Positions 44,737 to 54,820 of a DNA stretch of 64,000 nt are shown here, piece after piece. The DNA comes from Ephydatia muelleri (taxonomy: Eukaryota; Porifera; Demospongiae; Spongillida; Spongillidae), in contig JABACO010000014.1 of NCBI GenBank assembly GCA_013339895.1, positions 8,351,892 through 8,415,891 on the forward strand, written 5' to 3'. The position numbers were made by a program, and so were the translations under genes. Each line of letters starts with the position of its first letter. Within the stretch, counting starts at the first letter, position 1. The notes under the pieces are model-generated. The model ran no database searches and was not told the DNA's origin. It was given only the letters and a program-made list of their open reading frames with translations.

Positions 44737-45103
44737 TATATTCAAAAAGTAATCACATTTGTTCAGCCTAGAGACATAAGTATTTTATTCCATTCATGAG
44801 GCCAGGGGAGCACCATCATCAAATCCCAGCCCACTTCTTCATTTGATGAGGCTCACTGCTCTAACCCCAGCAAATGATTAATGTACATGCATGTTTCTCT
44901 GTATCTGCATCACTACATGTGCATGTTGTGTACTCATAATTCTACACATCTACTGTTGTGTATGTATGAAGAGTTTTTTTCCCCATGCTACTGACATACT
45001 GTACTACTTATTTGTGTGTGTTCACCAAGTACATGTATGTTAAATGATGAAACTGAATTCACTAAACTGTACTACATGTATCGGTTCATCATTTTACCAT
45101 TAA

Positions 45104-45824
45104 CACCGCTTCCGCGAGTAAAATGGGTTAATTTAGGCCGTTTTTTGGGGGGAAGTAAAAAAAACTAAAAGGTCCGCTGATGAGTATTTTTCTTTTCAAA
45201 TACAGGAATATGGAAGTACAACTCTTGAGACAATTAACATTGGATGCATTTTGTGAGAGATCATTCAACTTGCTGGATGCTACAAATGCGGCGATATAAA
45301 AGTGGTCCATGTCGATGAAACCATATTTCATCATAATAAAAAAACGGCAATAATCACATTGTATAAGCCAAGTTGAACTTTTAAACATTTCAATGCTTTT
45401 TCAATCATATGCAATGTATTTTATTTACTGTGTGAATGTGTTGTACCGTGTCTATAGAATGCTATACATTACCGCATGCGGTTTAACTTTGTTGCTTTGC
45501 ACGCTGCTTTGCGAGTCTGCATTCACACATAATTTTTATTTTCAGGGAACCAAGAGCTGCATTGATATAGATTACTTATGCATGCTTATGAATTTACAGT
45601 AAAGAAGGGAAGGGGTGTAAAATGATAAAATGATAAGCGTAGTACCAAACTAGTTTATTTAAAGTGCGTGTATCAAAACTGTGATAGTTGCAGCTGTTAT
45701 AAATTATAATGCGAACATCGTGTAAAAGGCTACTCTACTTATTTTACACTAGTACCTGTGATTCTATTGTTAGCGGTTTTTAGTTTCCCCTCAATTCTGA
45801 CCCACTTTACTCGCGGACGCGGTG
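45104..45824. mobile_element. piggyBac-like MITE, 721 bp (copy 2)
   Basis: Inverted ends CACCGCTTCCGCGAGTAAAA and its partner, TTAA at 45100-45103 and 45825-45828. Similar throughout to 31321-32044. Confidence 0.82.
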
Positions 45825-45885
45825 TTAAGCATTGTTCAGTTGAAAACCTATTGGGTGAACTAACTTGTACTTGTGGTCAACAATT

Positions 45886-46134
45886 GGGACAGTTTCGCGA
45901 AAATTGCCCCACGGTTAAAATGTTATAAAATTGCATCGCGTTTGAATCGCTATAACTTCCCAACGGATAACGCTATCGACTTCCTATTTTCAATATTTCA
46001 TAGTTAAATGGTGTACTATGAAGTATTGAAAATAGGAAGTCGATAGCGTTATCCGTTGGGAAGTTGTAGCGATTCAAACGCGATGCATTTTTATAACATT
46101 TTAACCGTGGGGCAATTTTCGCGGAAACTGTCCC
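45886..46134. mobile_element. Hairpin MITE, 249 bp
   Basis: Almost perfect palindrome with ends GGGACAGTTTCGCG and arms of about 118 bp, flanked by AATT on both sides. The loop is only a few bases to about 15. No ORF. Confidence 0.85.
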
Positions 46135-48439
46135 AATTAAGTTCACCAATAGCATGTAATTTGTAAACACACCATGTACATGTAGAAGCAATACTTTTCC
46201 ACAACTGGAGAACTTAGCATTAACACAATTGGCGAATTTATTGTAATAATTGTACAATACACTGTTGGAGAACACAGCCTAATAATTACATACACACATT
46301 TTGTGTACATTGGCCCAATAATTTTACATAATCAGTGAAGTCACCCTAATTGGTGAACCCAAGCACATTATTGTTGTTACAATTGATAAACACATGCAAA
46401 ACAGCCGGATAATAATTGTCCACAACTGCTGTACATAGTCGACTAGTAGATTTAATTATTGGGGTACACAGCCTAATAATTAGTGAACATATGGACTGCA
46501 GTGACGTTACACAATTGTTGAATACTGCCTAGTAGTTAATAATTGTACAAATGAACATTAACACACACACGCACACACACACACACACACACATACACAC
46601 ACAGAATGATTTAACACAATGGTTGAACCATATAGTCCAGTGTCAAATTAAACTACCATGGTCCATGCACTAGTACATGTAGATACATGTAGTTTGTGGC
46701 TGAGATAAACCTTTTTCACTATATATTTAGAGCTGACTATTTTATAATGGTTTACGGTTTTATTTTAGCAATTTCATCATGTTACAATATAACATGTCAC
46801 AGACTATAGTTGCAGACCATGCACATTACAATTGATGAACACATCCAGTGATTTCAACACAGTGTGATAATAATTGTACACAACATAGCACAAAAGCTTT
46901 CATGAATTTATCATGTACATATATGATTACTGCATGCAGTTTGTAACATTAACTACATAATGTATTAATTGGTGATACATGTATATACATGTATTTTAGT
47001 TGCATACAACTATTAATTATTACACTGTGTTAGTAAATTATTCACACACTGGGCATGCAGTATGCAATGTATGTAGACTACATGTATGTTCACTAATTTT
47101 GTATAATTATTACATATATAGGTTGTGTTATTTTTGGCTTTGTGCCAAATTGAGCTTTTCGTTGCTACGTTCTGCAATCGTGTCTTCATGGCTCTAGATC
47201 GTCATACCATCGAGGCACATGCTTCCCATTAGACTCTGCCATTGATCTGTCCTGCTCAGCAGGCAGAAATGATTAATGTCTTGTTTGTTTGCCCTAATGT
47301 TTGTGTATGTTAATATATCTTGTATATGTTATTGATTGTTTGTACATGTGTATGGAATATTTGGATTAATTGTAAATTGACTGTTCGACTTAAATTGTAA
47401 TTGTTCAAGAGTGGCTCATTAATTGTGGGCTCCGCCTATTCCACAATTGGTGAACACACACTTTACACAAGTGATGACCACAGTACACAATTAGTGAATA
47501 ACCTTTCATTTAATATTTTTATTATCCCATGATTTTGAAAGTTCCAATTAAATTGATGGTTATTACATAATAAAAGGACATCATCTACGCACACTTTGGC
47601 TATAGTAGTTTATTTTTAAACCAATTATATTTATAAAATAAATATTAAACAAATTGGGTACCATTGTGTTATCATATTACATGTAGTTACCATAACATCA
47701 TGACACATGTAAGAAGGCACAACAATTACATGTTAATTGACACCATTGAGGCACTTTTATCTTTTATCTTAGATCATCCCTGTAAAAACATTTTGTTTTT
47801 ACAGAGATGATCGCATAGTTTTACTTGTCCCATGATTTTGAAAGTACCAAATACATGTAAAGCCCAATAAAACAATTTGTGAGTACAACCTAATTATTTG
47901 AATGCAGCTGACACTGTAGGATGTAATTTGCAAACAGAGCTGATTATATGGTACATGTTAGGTGTGCATAGGATAATTGGAGTGGGCATATGTACATTTA
48001 GACCTCATACTTGCACATAAAACCGTGCCTCACAATTTTGTGAACACAGCCTGCACAGCATAATACACCACTCTGTACATGTAAAATGGTGAAGACAGTT
48101 TAATAATTTCACAGGCAGGGAATTATCTTTCTTTCTTTTTGTAATTTCATGCAAGGTATTACATGACATTAATTGAACGCTGAACACCACCAGCTATTAT
48201 CAGCTATTATTATATATAAATTTGTATGCAACAATTAGCAATAATGTTCCTCAATTATTAAGGTTGATCATTTGTTTCGAGCTGCTTCCACCATGTCTGT
48301 CCTTCGTCAATTTATAATACAGCACTTATAATTGAAGCAGCTGAAGTCCATCTTCCTATCTCCATCTGTTCTTCTCTCAGGGCCATTGTTAACATCTTAG
48401 CAGAGCCCCAATCGGGTTAGCCAAGTTTCTTGCTGGTGG

Positions 48440-48545
48440 CTCACTCACGGCCTTGATTAAAAGTGAGGAGGGGTCTCCACAGGACATATGCTCGATTGCT
48501 GTTGGAGAGGCTTTAAGAAGATGAACAGGAAAATGTCTTTGCATC
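48440..48545 (+). pseudogene. Reverse transcriptase scrap
   Basis: The frame reads GGSLTALIKSEEGSPQDI then IAVGEALRR, matching the AL.K..GG.RPIAVGE.LRRL signature found in several invertebrate non-LTR-type reverse transcriptases. An in-frame stop follows. Too short to name the element. Confidence 0.5.
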
Positions 48546-48610
48546 ATTCACAGCAGCTTGAAAATTACATGTAAGAAAGTCAATACATATCAGTATCTAA
48601 GTTCAGTGAT

Positions 48611-48803
48611 TTAGTCCACTTCCTCAATGGTAGGACCTTGACTCTTCTTGCCTCCACTCCCATGCAGATGGACCTCCTGACATTCCTCCTGCTCCATTGG
48701 GCACACCTCCTGCCTGGTACAACTTTGTCATGATTGGCATGCACACCTTCTCCAGTTCCTTCTGCTTGTCCTCAAACTCTCCCTTCTCTGCTGTCTGGTA
48801 CAT
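48611..48803 (-). pseudogene. HSP70 C-terminal fragment
   Basis: The minus strand codes [18 protein letters not shown] and [11 protein letters not shown], the conserved end of the cytosolic HSP70 lid. After a one-base frame change near the Gly-rich tail it codes GPTIEEVD and a stop. EEVD is the TPR-binding tail of cytosolic HSP70. Everything upstream in the protein is missing, so this is a 3' fragment, possibly of a retrocopy. Confidence 0.8.
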
Positions 48804-49330
48804 GTGCTCACCTTACTCCTGTTGTGTTGATATGGCTGTGTCACTGCCATGCTTGCAATTAGCTACATGGTGACCCAGAGGATCTAGTACACTATCACAT
48901 CTAGATAACTGAGGTATGACAAAGTAGTGCTACATTGTGGAACAAGTGAATTCGAACTTATGTTGTCAATGGTAGGTATCTTGCTCTTCACTGGTAGTTG
49001 TTAGGATATTTGGTCTGAGGGCAAAAGGAGTCAAATGGAAGGGAACATGGTTGCTGGAAATGTATATTAGTATAAATGACATTGGAAGCATTACAATCAA
49101 CTGCACTAGATGCCTGCAGCAGCTATATAGTATATTTGTTTTTTAAATTCTTTTAAGTGTAGCAGTGAAGAGGAAGCTGACCAACGTAGACAACAGACCT
49201 ACTGAAATTATGAAGTGATGAGGCACCTTGTTAGCTTAGAGAGTAGATATACAGTCAAAAGCACTTGTGGCCATACTACACACTCCTCCCTTATCACTTA
49301 GTGGCTAGGTACTTCACTACCTTTACAGCA

Positions 49331-49402
49331 AAGTCTCAGAGAACAATTATATTATGCCAATTGGACAAAGTCTCAGAGAACAATTATATTATGCCAATTG
49401 GA
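49331..49402. repeat. Direct duplication of about 39 bp
   Basis: ACAAAGTCTCAGAGAACAAT and the following bases occur twice in a row. Nothing else recognised between 48810 and 49680. Confidence 0.8.
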
Positions 49403-49697
49403 CACAAGAAATAAGAAACCAAAACATTCTTTTATCACGTTCTATGTAAAATTGCTCTAATAGGGCAAAAGGTGTAGTAAATGTATCCCACACAGGAGTG
49501 AACATATTCAGGGTCGGACGTACAAAGAGGGTGTGACAGATAAAGAGGAGGGGGGGGGGGGGTAAATGATTTATTCACAAGTGCTACAGTGCACGGGATG
49601 GTGTACTCAAGCTATAAACAATTGCGGATTCTATTCTACTATTTCAAGGGGTATGGGTCTACCAATATACACAGATGTTTAATGAAAGAGGGCATGA

Positions 49698-50877
49698 CAA
49701 CTTCGAGAAGTGCATGGAATCTGTAAGTTCATTAGACGTTACAAGGAGACTGGAAGCATCGGAAGACGTCCTGGTAGTGGTCGGCCATCTAAAATCACAG
49801 AAGAAATAAAACAAATCGTTGAGGAACAAATGAGGAAGGACGATGAGACTAGCGCTTTCCAGCTGCACGCGCTGTTATTGTCTCGTGGCCATTACTTATC
49901 AATTAGGACCATTTTGAGGTGCCGAACAACTCTAGGCTGGACGTTTCGTGGAACAGCCTACTGCCAGCTGATTCGCGAGCCAAACAAGCTCAAACGATTG
50001 GAATGGGCACAGAAATACCTCAACGAGGCCGAGCATGGATTCATGGACGTTGTGTGGTCTGATGAATGTACAGTTCAGCTGGAGACCCATAGGCGATTCA
50101 GCTGTCACAAGAGGGGAGAACCACCTAAGCATAAACCTAGGTAAGACTTATTCAATCGTATTGTCGATGGTGCATGAAAGTATTTACACCCCCTACCGAA
50201 AAAAGAATGGCTTGATGATGAGTCGATCGTGTTTTAACGAGCGTATCTTCGTAATCATTAATCCTAAGAGGTTAAAGAATAGCACGCAGCTGAAATCATA
50301 ATTACATCGACAGGCTCGTTCAAACATGAGCCCTTTTAGGGGGGAGAATTGCGGTAGTCTACGGAAACGGGATGTAGTAAGTGCAGCACTTTTATCAATA
50401 ACGTTTTTTTTTTCCAGAGCAAAACATCCAGTTAAAGTACATGTTTGGACTGCAATCAGTATCCGTGGTCCATCTGGAATTGCTATCTTTGATGGCATAA
50501 TGGATGCAGCATTTTATGTGAGCATCCTTGACAATGCACTTCTTCCATTTCTGAGGAGTGTTTATTCAGACGGACACAGGTCCATGCAGGATAATGATCC
50601 AAAGCATACATCGAGGATGGCAAATTCCTTCATGCTGGACAATAACATAAACTGGTGGCCTGAATCTCCAGACTGTAACCCTATAGAGAATTTAGGGCAT
50701 GAATTAAAAGAGTTCATGCGGAGGGAAGTTAAACCAAAATGCAAGCAGGAGCTGGTTGATAGCATCACAATGTTTTGGAGAACTGTGGATAAAGTAAAGT
50801 GTGGTAAATACATTAGGCACTTAAGAAAAGTTATTCCAAAAGTTATAGAGTTACAAGGTGCAGCAACTGGATATTGA
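49698..50877 (+). CDS. Tc1-like DDE transposase with one intron
   Basis: Exon 1 up to 50140 (donor GTAAGACT), exon 2 from 50418 (acceptor after a T-run, CCAG), stop at 50877; phase joins as Pro-Arg-Ala-Lys-His. Exon 1 codes the second helix-turn-helix with RRPGSGRPSKITEEIKQIVE, a linker, and the first catalytic Asp in VVWSDECTVQLETHRRF. Exon 2 codes HPVKVHVWTAIS, the second Asp in MQDNDPKHTSRM, and the catalytic Glu in PDCNPIENLG. Asp to Glu spacing is 31 residues where Tc1-like enzymes have 34, and ENLW is ENLG. In-frame stop at 49695 removes the usual N-terminus, unless another exon lies upstream. Terminal inverted repeats were not found. Probably inactive. Confidence 0.85.
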
Positions 50878-50954
50878 GTCTATCTGTATACTGAATGATT
50901 AATATTCCTCTATGCATGCTTTATTTATTTATACAGTGCTATCCCCCAACTTAG

Positions 50955-51260
50955 ATCCCTGGCTATGTACACATCCAGTGTACATCCATGGCTATGTACA
51001 CGTCCCCTCCAAACGTGGTTTCACAATTGCTTCGCAAGAACATAAAACGATCAGGAAACCCGTAAAATTACTAGTAAAATCAGATTTTACTAGCAATTTT
51101 ACTTGGTTACGATCCCTACGGGCCTGCATCCTCCAAACAACCCCAGCCTATGTACACATCCCTCCAAACAACCCCAGCGCACATCCATGGCTATGTACAC
51201 ATCCCTCCAAACAACCCCAGCGCACAATCATGGCTATGTATACGTCCAGAGATAATATAT
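50955..51260. repeat. Tandem repeat with GGCTATGTACAC units
   Basis: About 40-60 bp units containing CATGGCTATGTACACATCCC and CTCCAAACAACCCCAGC, four or five times. A hairpin (AAAATTACTAGTAAAATC arm) lies at 51063-51103. Confidence 0.8.
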
Positions 51261-51618
51261 TATCTCTGATACGTGCCTCCAAACGTGTTTCACATTTGCT
51301 TCACACCTTCGCTCGCAAGTACATAAAACGATCACGGTCATCCCAATATGGAGTTAGCCGTCGCGATCGAAAAACAAACCAGTCTAGTGTCGCTAATTTA
51401 TTACGTCGTGGCCGTAATTCCGCTGACGTGAAGTCACATGACCACACACCCCAAAATCCATTACATAATAAATAAATAAAATTCCGCGTTACGTCAAACG
51501 CTTGAAATAACCATGGCTTCAGCTTCTCCATACCACTAACGTTTATAGTCATTGCCATGAACATCACAGAAATGCACAATAACTATGCACCCACTATGCA
51601 GCCTACTTTCGCAAGCGC

Positions 51619-52072
51619 TTACAAAATTGCTGCACTGACTGCAATTATACAAGTTTGCCACAGCTCTTCAAACTCACTAGGGGAGTTTGCATACTGAGGA
51701 AACTGTTGATAAATTATTGCTTTAAGCTGTTGCAGCTCCTTAGTAGGCAGAGCTGGCAAGGATCGATTGCCCATTGGAGTGCACAGCTTTAGCACTTCAT
51801 CTCCAAACAGTGCATCTTTGGCCAACTTGATGGCAAGAGAGCCAGCATTCTTCTCCCCTTTCAGCCTGTGGTGCTGTTCCAGCACTGCAGCAACAGATTG
51901 AAGCTTGTCTTTTGTTATTGCTGATGAAGATAATGACTTCCTTGTACTTTTGTCAGTAGCAACAGGAAGTGGAGATGTCATGCCATCACGAGCAGGAGGC
52001 TCCTTAGCTTCAAAGCTAGCAGCTACAGAGGATGGTAGTGATGATTGATCCCTCTGATAACTTGAGGGTGGG
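51619..52072 (-). CDS. BEN-like domain exon (C-terminal)
   Basis: Open frame ending at 51619. The N-terminal Ser-rich part (SPLPVATDKSTRKSLSSS) is followed by a roughly 85-residue domain: GEKNAGSLAIKLAKDALFGD, LKLCTPMGNRSLPALPTKEL, IIYQQFPQY, FEELWQTCIIAVSAAIL. The order LA..L..ALF..E.L..C...G...LPAL...KL..IK......P......LW..C...I matches BEN domains, which bind DNA or protein in chromatin regulators. In frame upstream it reads SSYQRDQSSLPSSVAASFEA, i.e. the repeat motif of the neighbouring frame, so both belong to one gene. Confidence 0.6.
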
Positions 52073-53108
52073 TCTCTGTGACAAAGGGTGAGGTTGGGTC
52101 CCTCTGGTGGTCAGCAACAAAGGGTGAGGGTGGGTCCCTCTGGTGGTCAGTGACAAAGGGTGCGGGTGGGTCCCTCTGGTAGTCAGTGACAAAGGGTGAG
52201 GTTGGGTCCCTCTGGTGGTCAGTGACAAAGGATGAGGGTGGGTCCCTCTGGTAGTCAGTGACAACGGATGAGGGTGGGTCCCTCTGGTGGTCAGTGACAA
52301 AGGGTGCGGGTGGGTCCCTCTGGTAATCAGTGACAAAGGGTGAGGTTGGGTCCCTCTGGTGGTCAGTGACAAAGGGTGCGGGTGGGTCCCTCTGGTAGTC
52401 AGTGACAAAGAGTGAGGTTGGGTCCCTCTGGTAGTCAGTGACAAAGTATGAGGGTGGGTCCCTCTGGTGGTCAGTGACAAAGGGTGCGGGTGGGTCCCTT
52501 TGGTAGTCAGTGACAAAGGGTGAGGTTGGGTCCCTCTGGTGGTCAGTGACAAAGTATGAGGGTGGGTCCCTCTGGTGGTCAGTGACAAAGGGTGAGGTTG
52601 GGTCCCTCTGGTGGTCAGTGACAAAGTATGAGGGTGGGTCCCTCTGGTGGTCAGTGACAAAGGGTGAGGTTGGGTCCCTCTGGTGGTCAGTGACAAAGGG
52701 TGAGGTTGGGTCCCTCTGGTGGTCAGTGACAAAGGGTGAGGTTGGGTCCCTCTGGTAGTCAGTGACAAAGTATGAGGGTGGGTCCCTCTGGTAGTCAGTG
52801 ACAAAGGGTGCGGTTGGGTCCCTCTGGAAGCTTGATGATGATGGAGCCTTAGGTTTCAACAGGTTGGTAGGCGTTTGAGGGTTGGAATTACAACTGTGAC
52901 TTATCCTCGTTGCCATGACTCTAATTGTGTTGGTGGGTGTTTGAGGGTTTGAGTGGTGACCGGCCTGCCAACTGGAATTCTGCCTGTGTTGGAAAATGAA
53001 GGTTTTATTTATTTCCGAAGGACACCAGTCCAAATAAAGATACCTTGGTGAGTACATCCTGCCTATCTGCTCTTGCAGCATCCGCACTGTGTCTTGCATT
53101 GATGTCAC
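52023..53108 (-). CDS. Minisatellite-coded repeat protein, probably same gene as the BEN exon
   Basis: 361-codon frame. A unique N-terminal part (MQDTVRMLQEQIGRMYSP, DWCPSEINKTFIFQHRQ, NPQTPTNTIRVM) is followed by about 21 copies of a 12-residue repeat such as HQRDPTSPFVTD. The frame probably begins at a splice acceptor (TTAG) near 53115, since its first codon is GTG. It runs out of frame at about 52075, where one repeat unit lacks 10 nt; after that the BEN frame takes over. The repeats are predicted disordered and hydrophilic. Confidence 0.55.
   Translation of the reverse strand: MTSMQDTVRMLQEQIGRMYSPRYLYLDWCPSEINKTFIFQHRQNSSWQAGHHSNPQTPTNTIRVMATRISHSCNSNPQTPTNLLKPKAPSSSSFQRDPTAPFVTDYQRDPPSYFVTDYQRDPTSPFVTDHQRDPTSPFVTDHQRDPTSPFVTDHQRDPPSYFVTDHQRDPTSPFVTDHQRDPPSYFVTDHQRDPTSPFVTDYQRDPPAPFVTDHQRDPPSYFVTDYQRDPTSLFVTDYQRDPPAPFVTDHQRDPTSPFVTDYQRDPPAPFVTDHQRDPPSSVVTDYQRDPPSSFVTDHQRDPTSPFVTDYQRDPPAPFVTDHQRDPPSPFVADHQRDPTSPFVTETHPQVIRGINHHYHPL
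52082..52830. repeat. 36-bp minisatellite, about 21 units
   Basis: Units built on GGGTCCCTCTGGTGGTCAGT and GACAAAGGGTGAG. The period is a multiple of three, so several frames stay open on both strands. The minus-strand frame reading QRDP is favoured because it is linked to unique coding sequence at both ends. Confidence 0.93.
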
Positions 53109-53189
53109 ACCCTAACCACATCAGTTTTAGGTATGAATATTACATGCATGTACCTACATAGCATCCACACACTGTAAGGACGAAGTCAA

Positions 53190-53190
53190 T

Positions 53191-53239
<49 letters not shown>
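53190..53239. repeat. Poly-G run, about 50 bases
   Basis: The longest homopolymer in the window, next to the duplicated exon-like units. Confidence 0.95.
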
Positions 53240-53240
<1 letters not shown>

Positions 53241-53530
53241 GATGGAGGACACAGTTGGCTGGGGCATTTCGGCAACCATGGTACCTGCATTGAGTAACTA
53301 AGCATCCACACTAAAATCAAGCTAAGGGGAAACTCCACCTTCATCAATATCAGGTATTGAGGAAAACAGAGGGTCTGGGCTTTTCAGCAACTTTGGCACC
53401 TGCATTGAGTAACTCAGCATCCATACTAAATCAAGCTACAGGGGAAGCTCCACCTTCACTGCCATCGATTGGGGTGATGGAAGACACTGTTGGCTCTGAA
53501 GTGCACGGGCAAACAAGCATAAGGGATAAA
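53241..53530 (-). repeat. Duplicated exon-like units of about 130 bp
   Basis: Two to three diverged copies. On the minus strand each has CTCAATGCAG as acceptor-like start, followed by GAKVAEKPRPSV, GTMVAEMPQPTVSS or EPTVSSITPIDGSEGGASP. Some contain stops. They look like duplicated, partly decayed exons of the BEN-type gene. Confidence 0.4.
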
Positions 53531-53641
53531 AGAACTGTTACTGGGTGGATGGCAATGCATTGGGCATCAAGCTTTCAGGAACTTATAGCTTATTGCTCAA
53601 TACCAAGTGTATATCAACGTGATTATCTACATATGCACTTA

Positions 53642-53948
53642 CCGATACATAATGATGTTACCATGATCATGTTTGCCTTCGCCTTTGTGCCTTTACAAGC
53701 AGGCCTCCTCCCCTTTGATGCTTTAATGTCATCCTTTGCAGAGACCTGCACACTTTCTGGTACCATAACGTCGTCCTGTATTTGCGAGCACCAAGGCTTT
53801 CAAGAAACTATTTCATGATACACAATGGTATTACTCTCATGATCTTTGCCTTCCCCTTTCTGCCACCGTCCAGCACCCTTTCTCTTTCTGCTTGCAGCAC
53901 CGTCATCGCTGGTAGTGGCCTGTGCACTCGTAGGTGCCACAACATCGC
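53642..53948 (-). CDS. Pair of paralogous short exons
   Basis: Exon 53835-53948 (114 nt): DVVAPTSAQATTSDDGAASR, then KRKGAGRWQKGEGKD. Exon about 53665-53778: DDVMVPESVQVSAKDDIKAS, then KGRRPACKGTKAKAN. They align residue by residue over the first 20 positions. Both have AG acceptors and GT donors on the minus strand. The Lys/Arg-rich end resembles a nuclear localisation stretch. They lie upstream of the BEN exon on the same strand. Confidence 0.45.
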
Positions 53949-53991
53949 CTGAAATGGTGTAAACGTGCCTGCCAAGTTGCCAATCCAAAGA

Positions 53992-54039
53992 GTCTGACTT
54001 CGAATCAGAAGATTGGGGGTTCAAATCCCCTCGTGGTCG
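53992..54039 (+). pseudogene. tRNA-Arg(TCG) 3' half, chimeric tRNA-like
   Basis: The anticodon arm TCTGACTTCGAATCAGA has anticodon TCG. It is followed by a variable loop, a T arm GGGGGTTCAAATCCCCT and acceptor strand CGTGGTC plus G, then a T-rich terminator at 54041-54052. The expected 5' acceptor strand GACCACG and D arm are absent; the preceding bases (about 53960-53991) cannot pair. So the 3' half is well preserved and the 5' half is replaced. Confidence 0.65.
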
Positions 54040-54360
54040 AGTTTCTTTTTTAATTTTTTAAATTCTCTTATTTAATTATCCAACAAAACTTTCAAGAGAC
54101 AATATCTTCATCTATTGCAACAATGATGAGTGGGTCTAGGAACATTGCTTCAATTCAACAGAACCAACAACAAAAAGTTTCATCAGTGTATGTACATGTA
54201 TACACATCTATGACACAATAAACATGTTCACAAGGGAACAACAAGCATTGATGCACACAAACATGTCAATGTCACTCATATGTGCACAAACATGTCAATG
54301 TCACTCATATGTGTAGAGTCAGTGCAAGGAAATACCACTACTGTATGCAAACCCGTTTCC

Positions 54361-54820
54361 CATCATCTGTTCAAGTACATGACCATCATCTGTTCAAATA
54401 CATGACCATCATCTGTTCAAATACATGACCATCATCTGTTCAAATACATGACCATCATCTGTTCAAATACATGACCATCATCTGCTCAATGACCATTATC
54501 TGTTCAAATACATGACCATCATCTGCTCAAATACATGACCATCATCTGCTCAAATACATGACCATCATCTGTTCAAATACATGACCATTATCTGTTCAAA
54601 TACATGACCATCATCTGCTCAAATACATGACCATTATCTGTTCAAATACATGACCATCATCTGCTCAAATACATGACCATCATCTGTTCAAATACATGAC
54701 CATCATCCGTTCAAATACATGACCATCATCTGCTCAAATACATGACCATCATCTGTTCAAATACATGACCATTATCTGTTCAAATACATGACCATCATCT
54801 GCTCAAATACATGACCAATA
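54361..54820. repeat. 23-bp satellite, about 20 units
   Basis: Units of the type ACCATCATCTGTTCAAATAC plus ATG, with T/C variation at two positions. A second block of four to five units lies at 55622-55720. Confidence 0.93.

Larger units (their letters stand above)
42840..48080. repeat. Field of degenerate GAACACA-type repeats
   Basis: Dozens of imperfect copies of a motif like ACAATTGGTGAACACAGCCT followed by AATAATT, scattered irregularly, with MITEs inserted in it. It looks like an old tandem satellite that has decayed. No genes recognised. A (CA)n microsatellite is at 46561-46604. Confidence 0.5.

Noticed and set aside
49560-50960. Terminal inverted repeats of the Tc1-like element (TACAGTGC at 49582 and 50933)
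   Set aside because: The two matches are in the same orientation, so they are not inverted ends.
52510-52758. Plus-strand repeat frame rich in Trp and Gly
   Set aside because: Shadow of the 36-bp minisatellite; no unique coding sequence is linked on this strand.
53357-53818. 153-codon plus-strand frame
   Set aside because: Overlaps minus-strand exon-like units that have paralogs and splice signals; the plus frame shows no domain.
54361-54820. CRISPR-like 23-bp repeats
   Set aside because: Direct tandem satellite without spacers.
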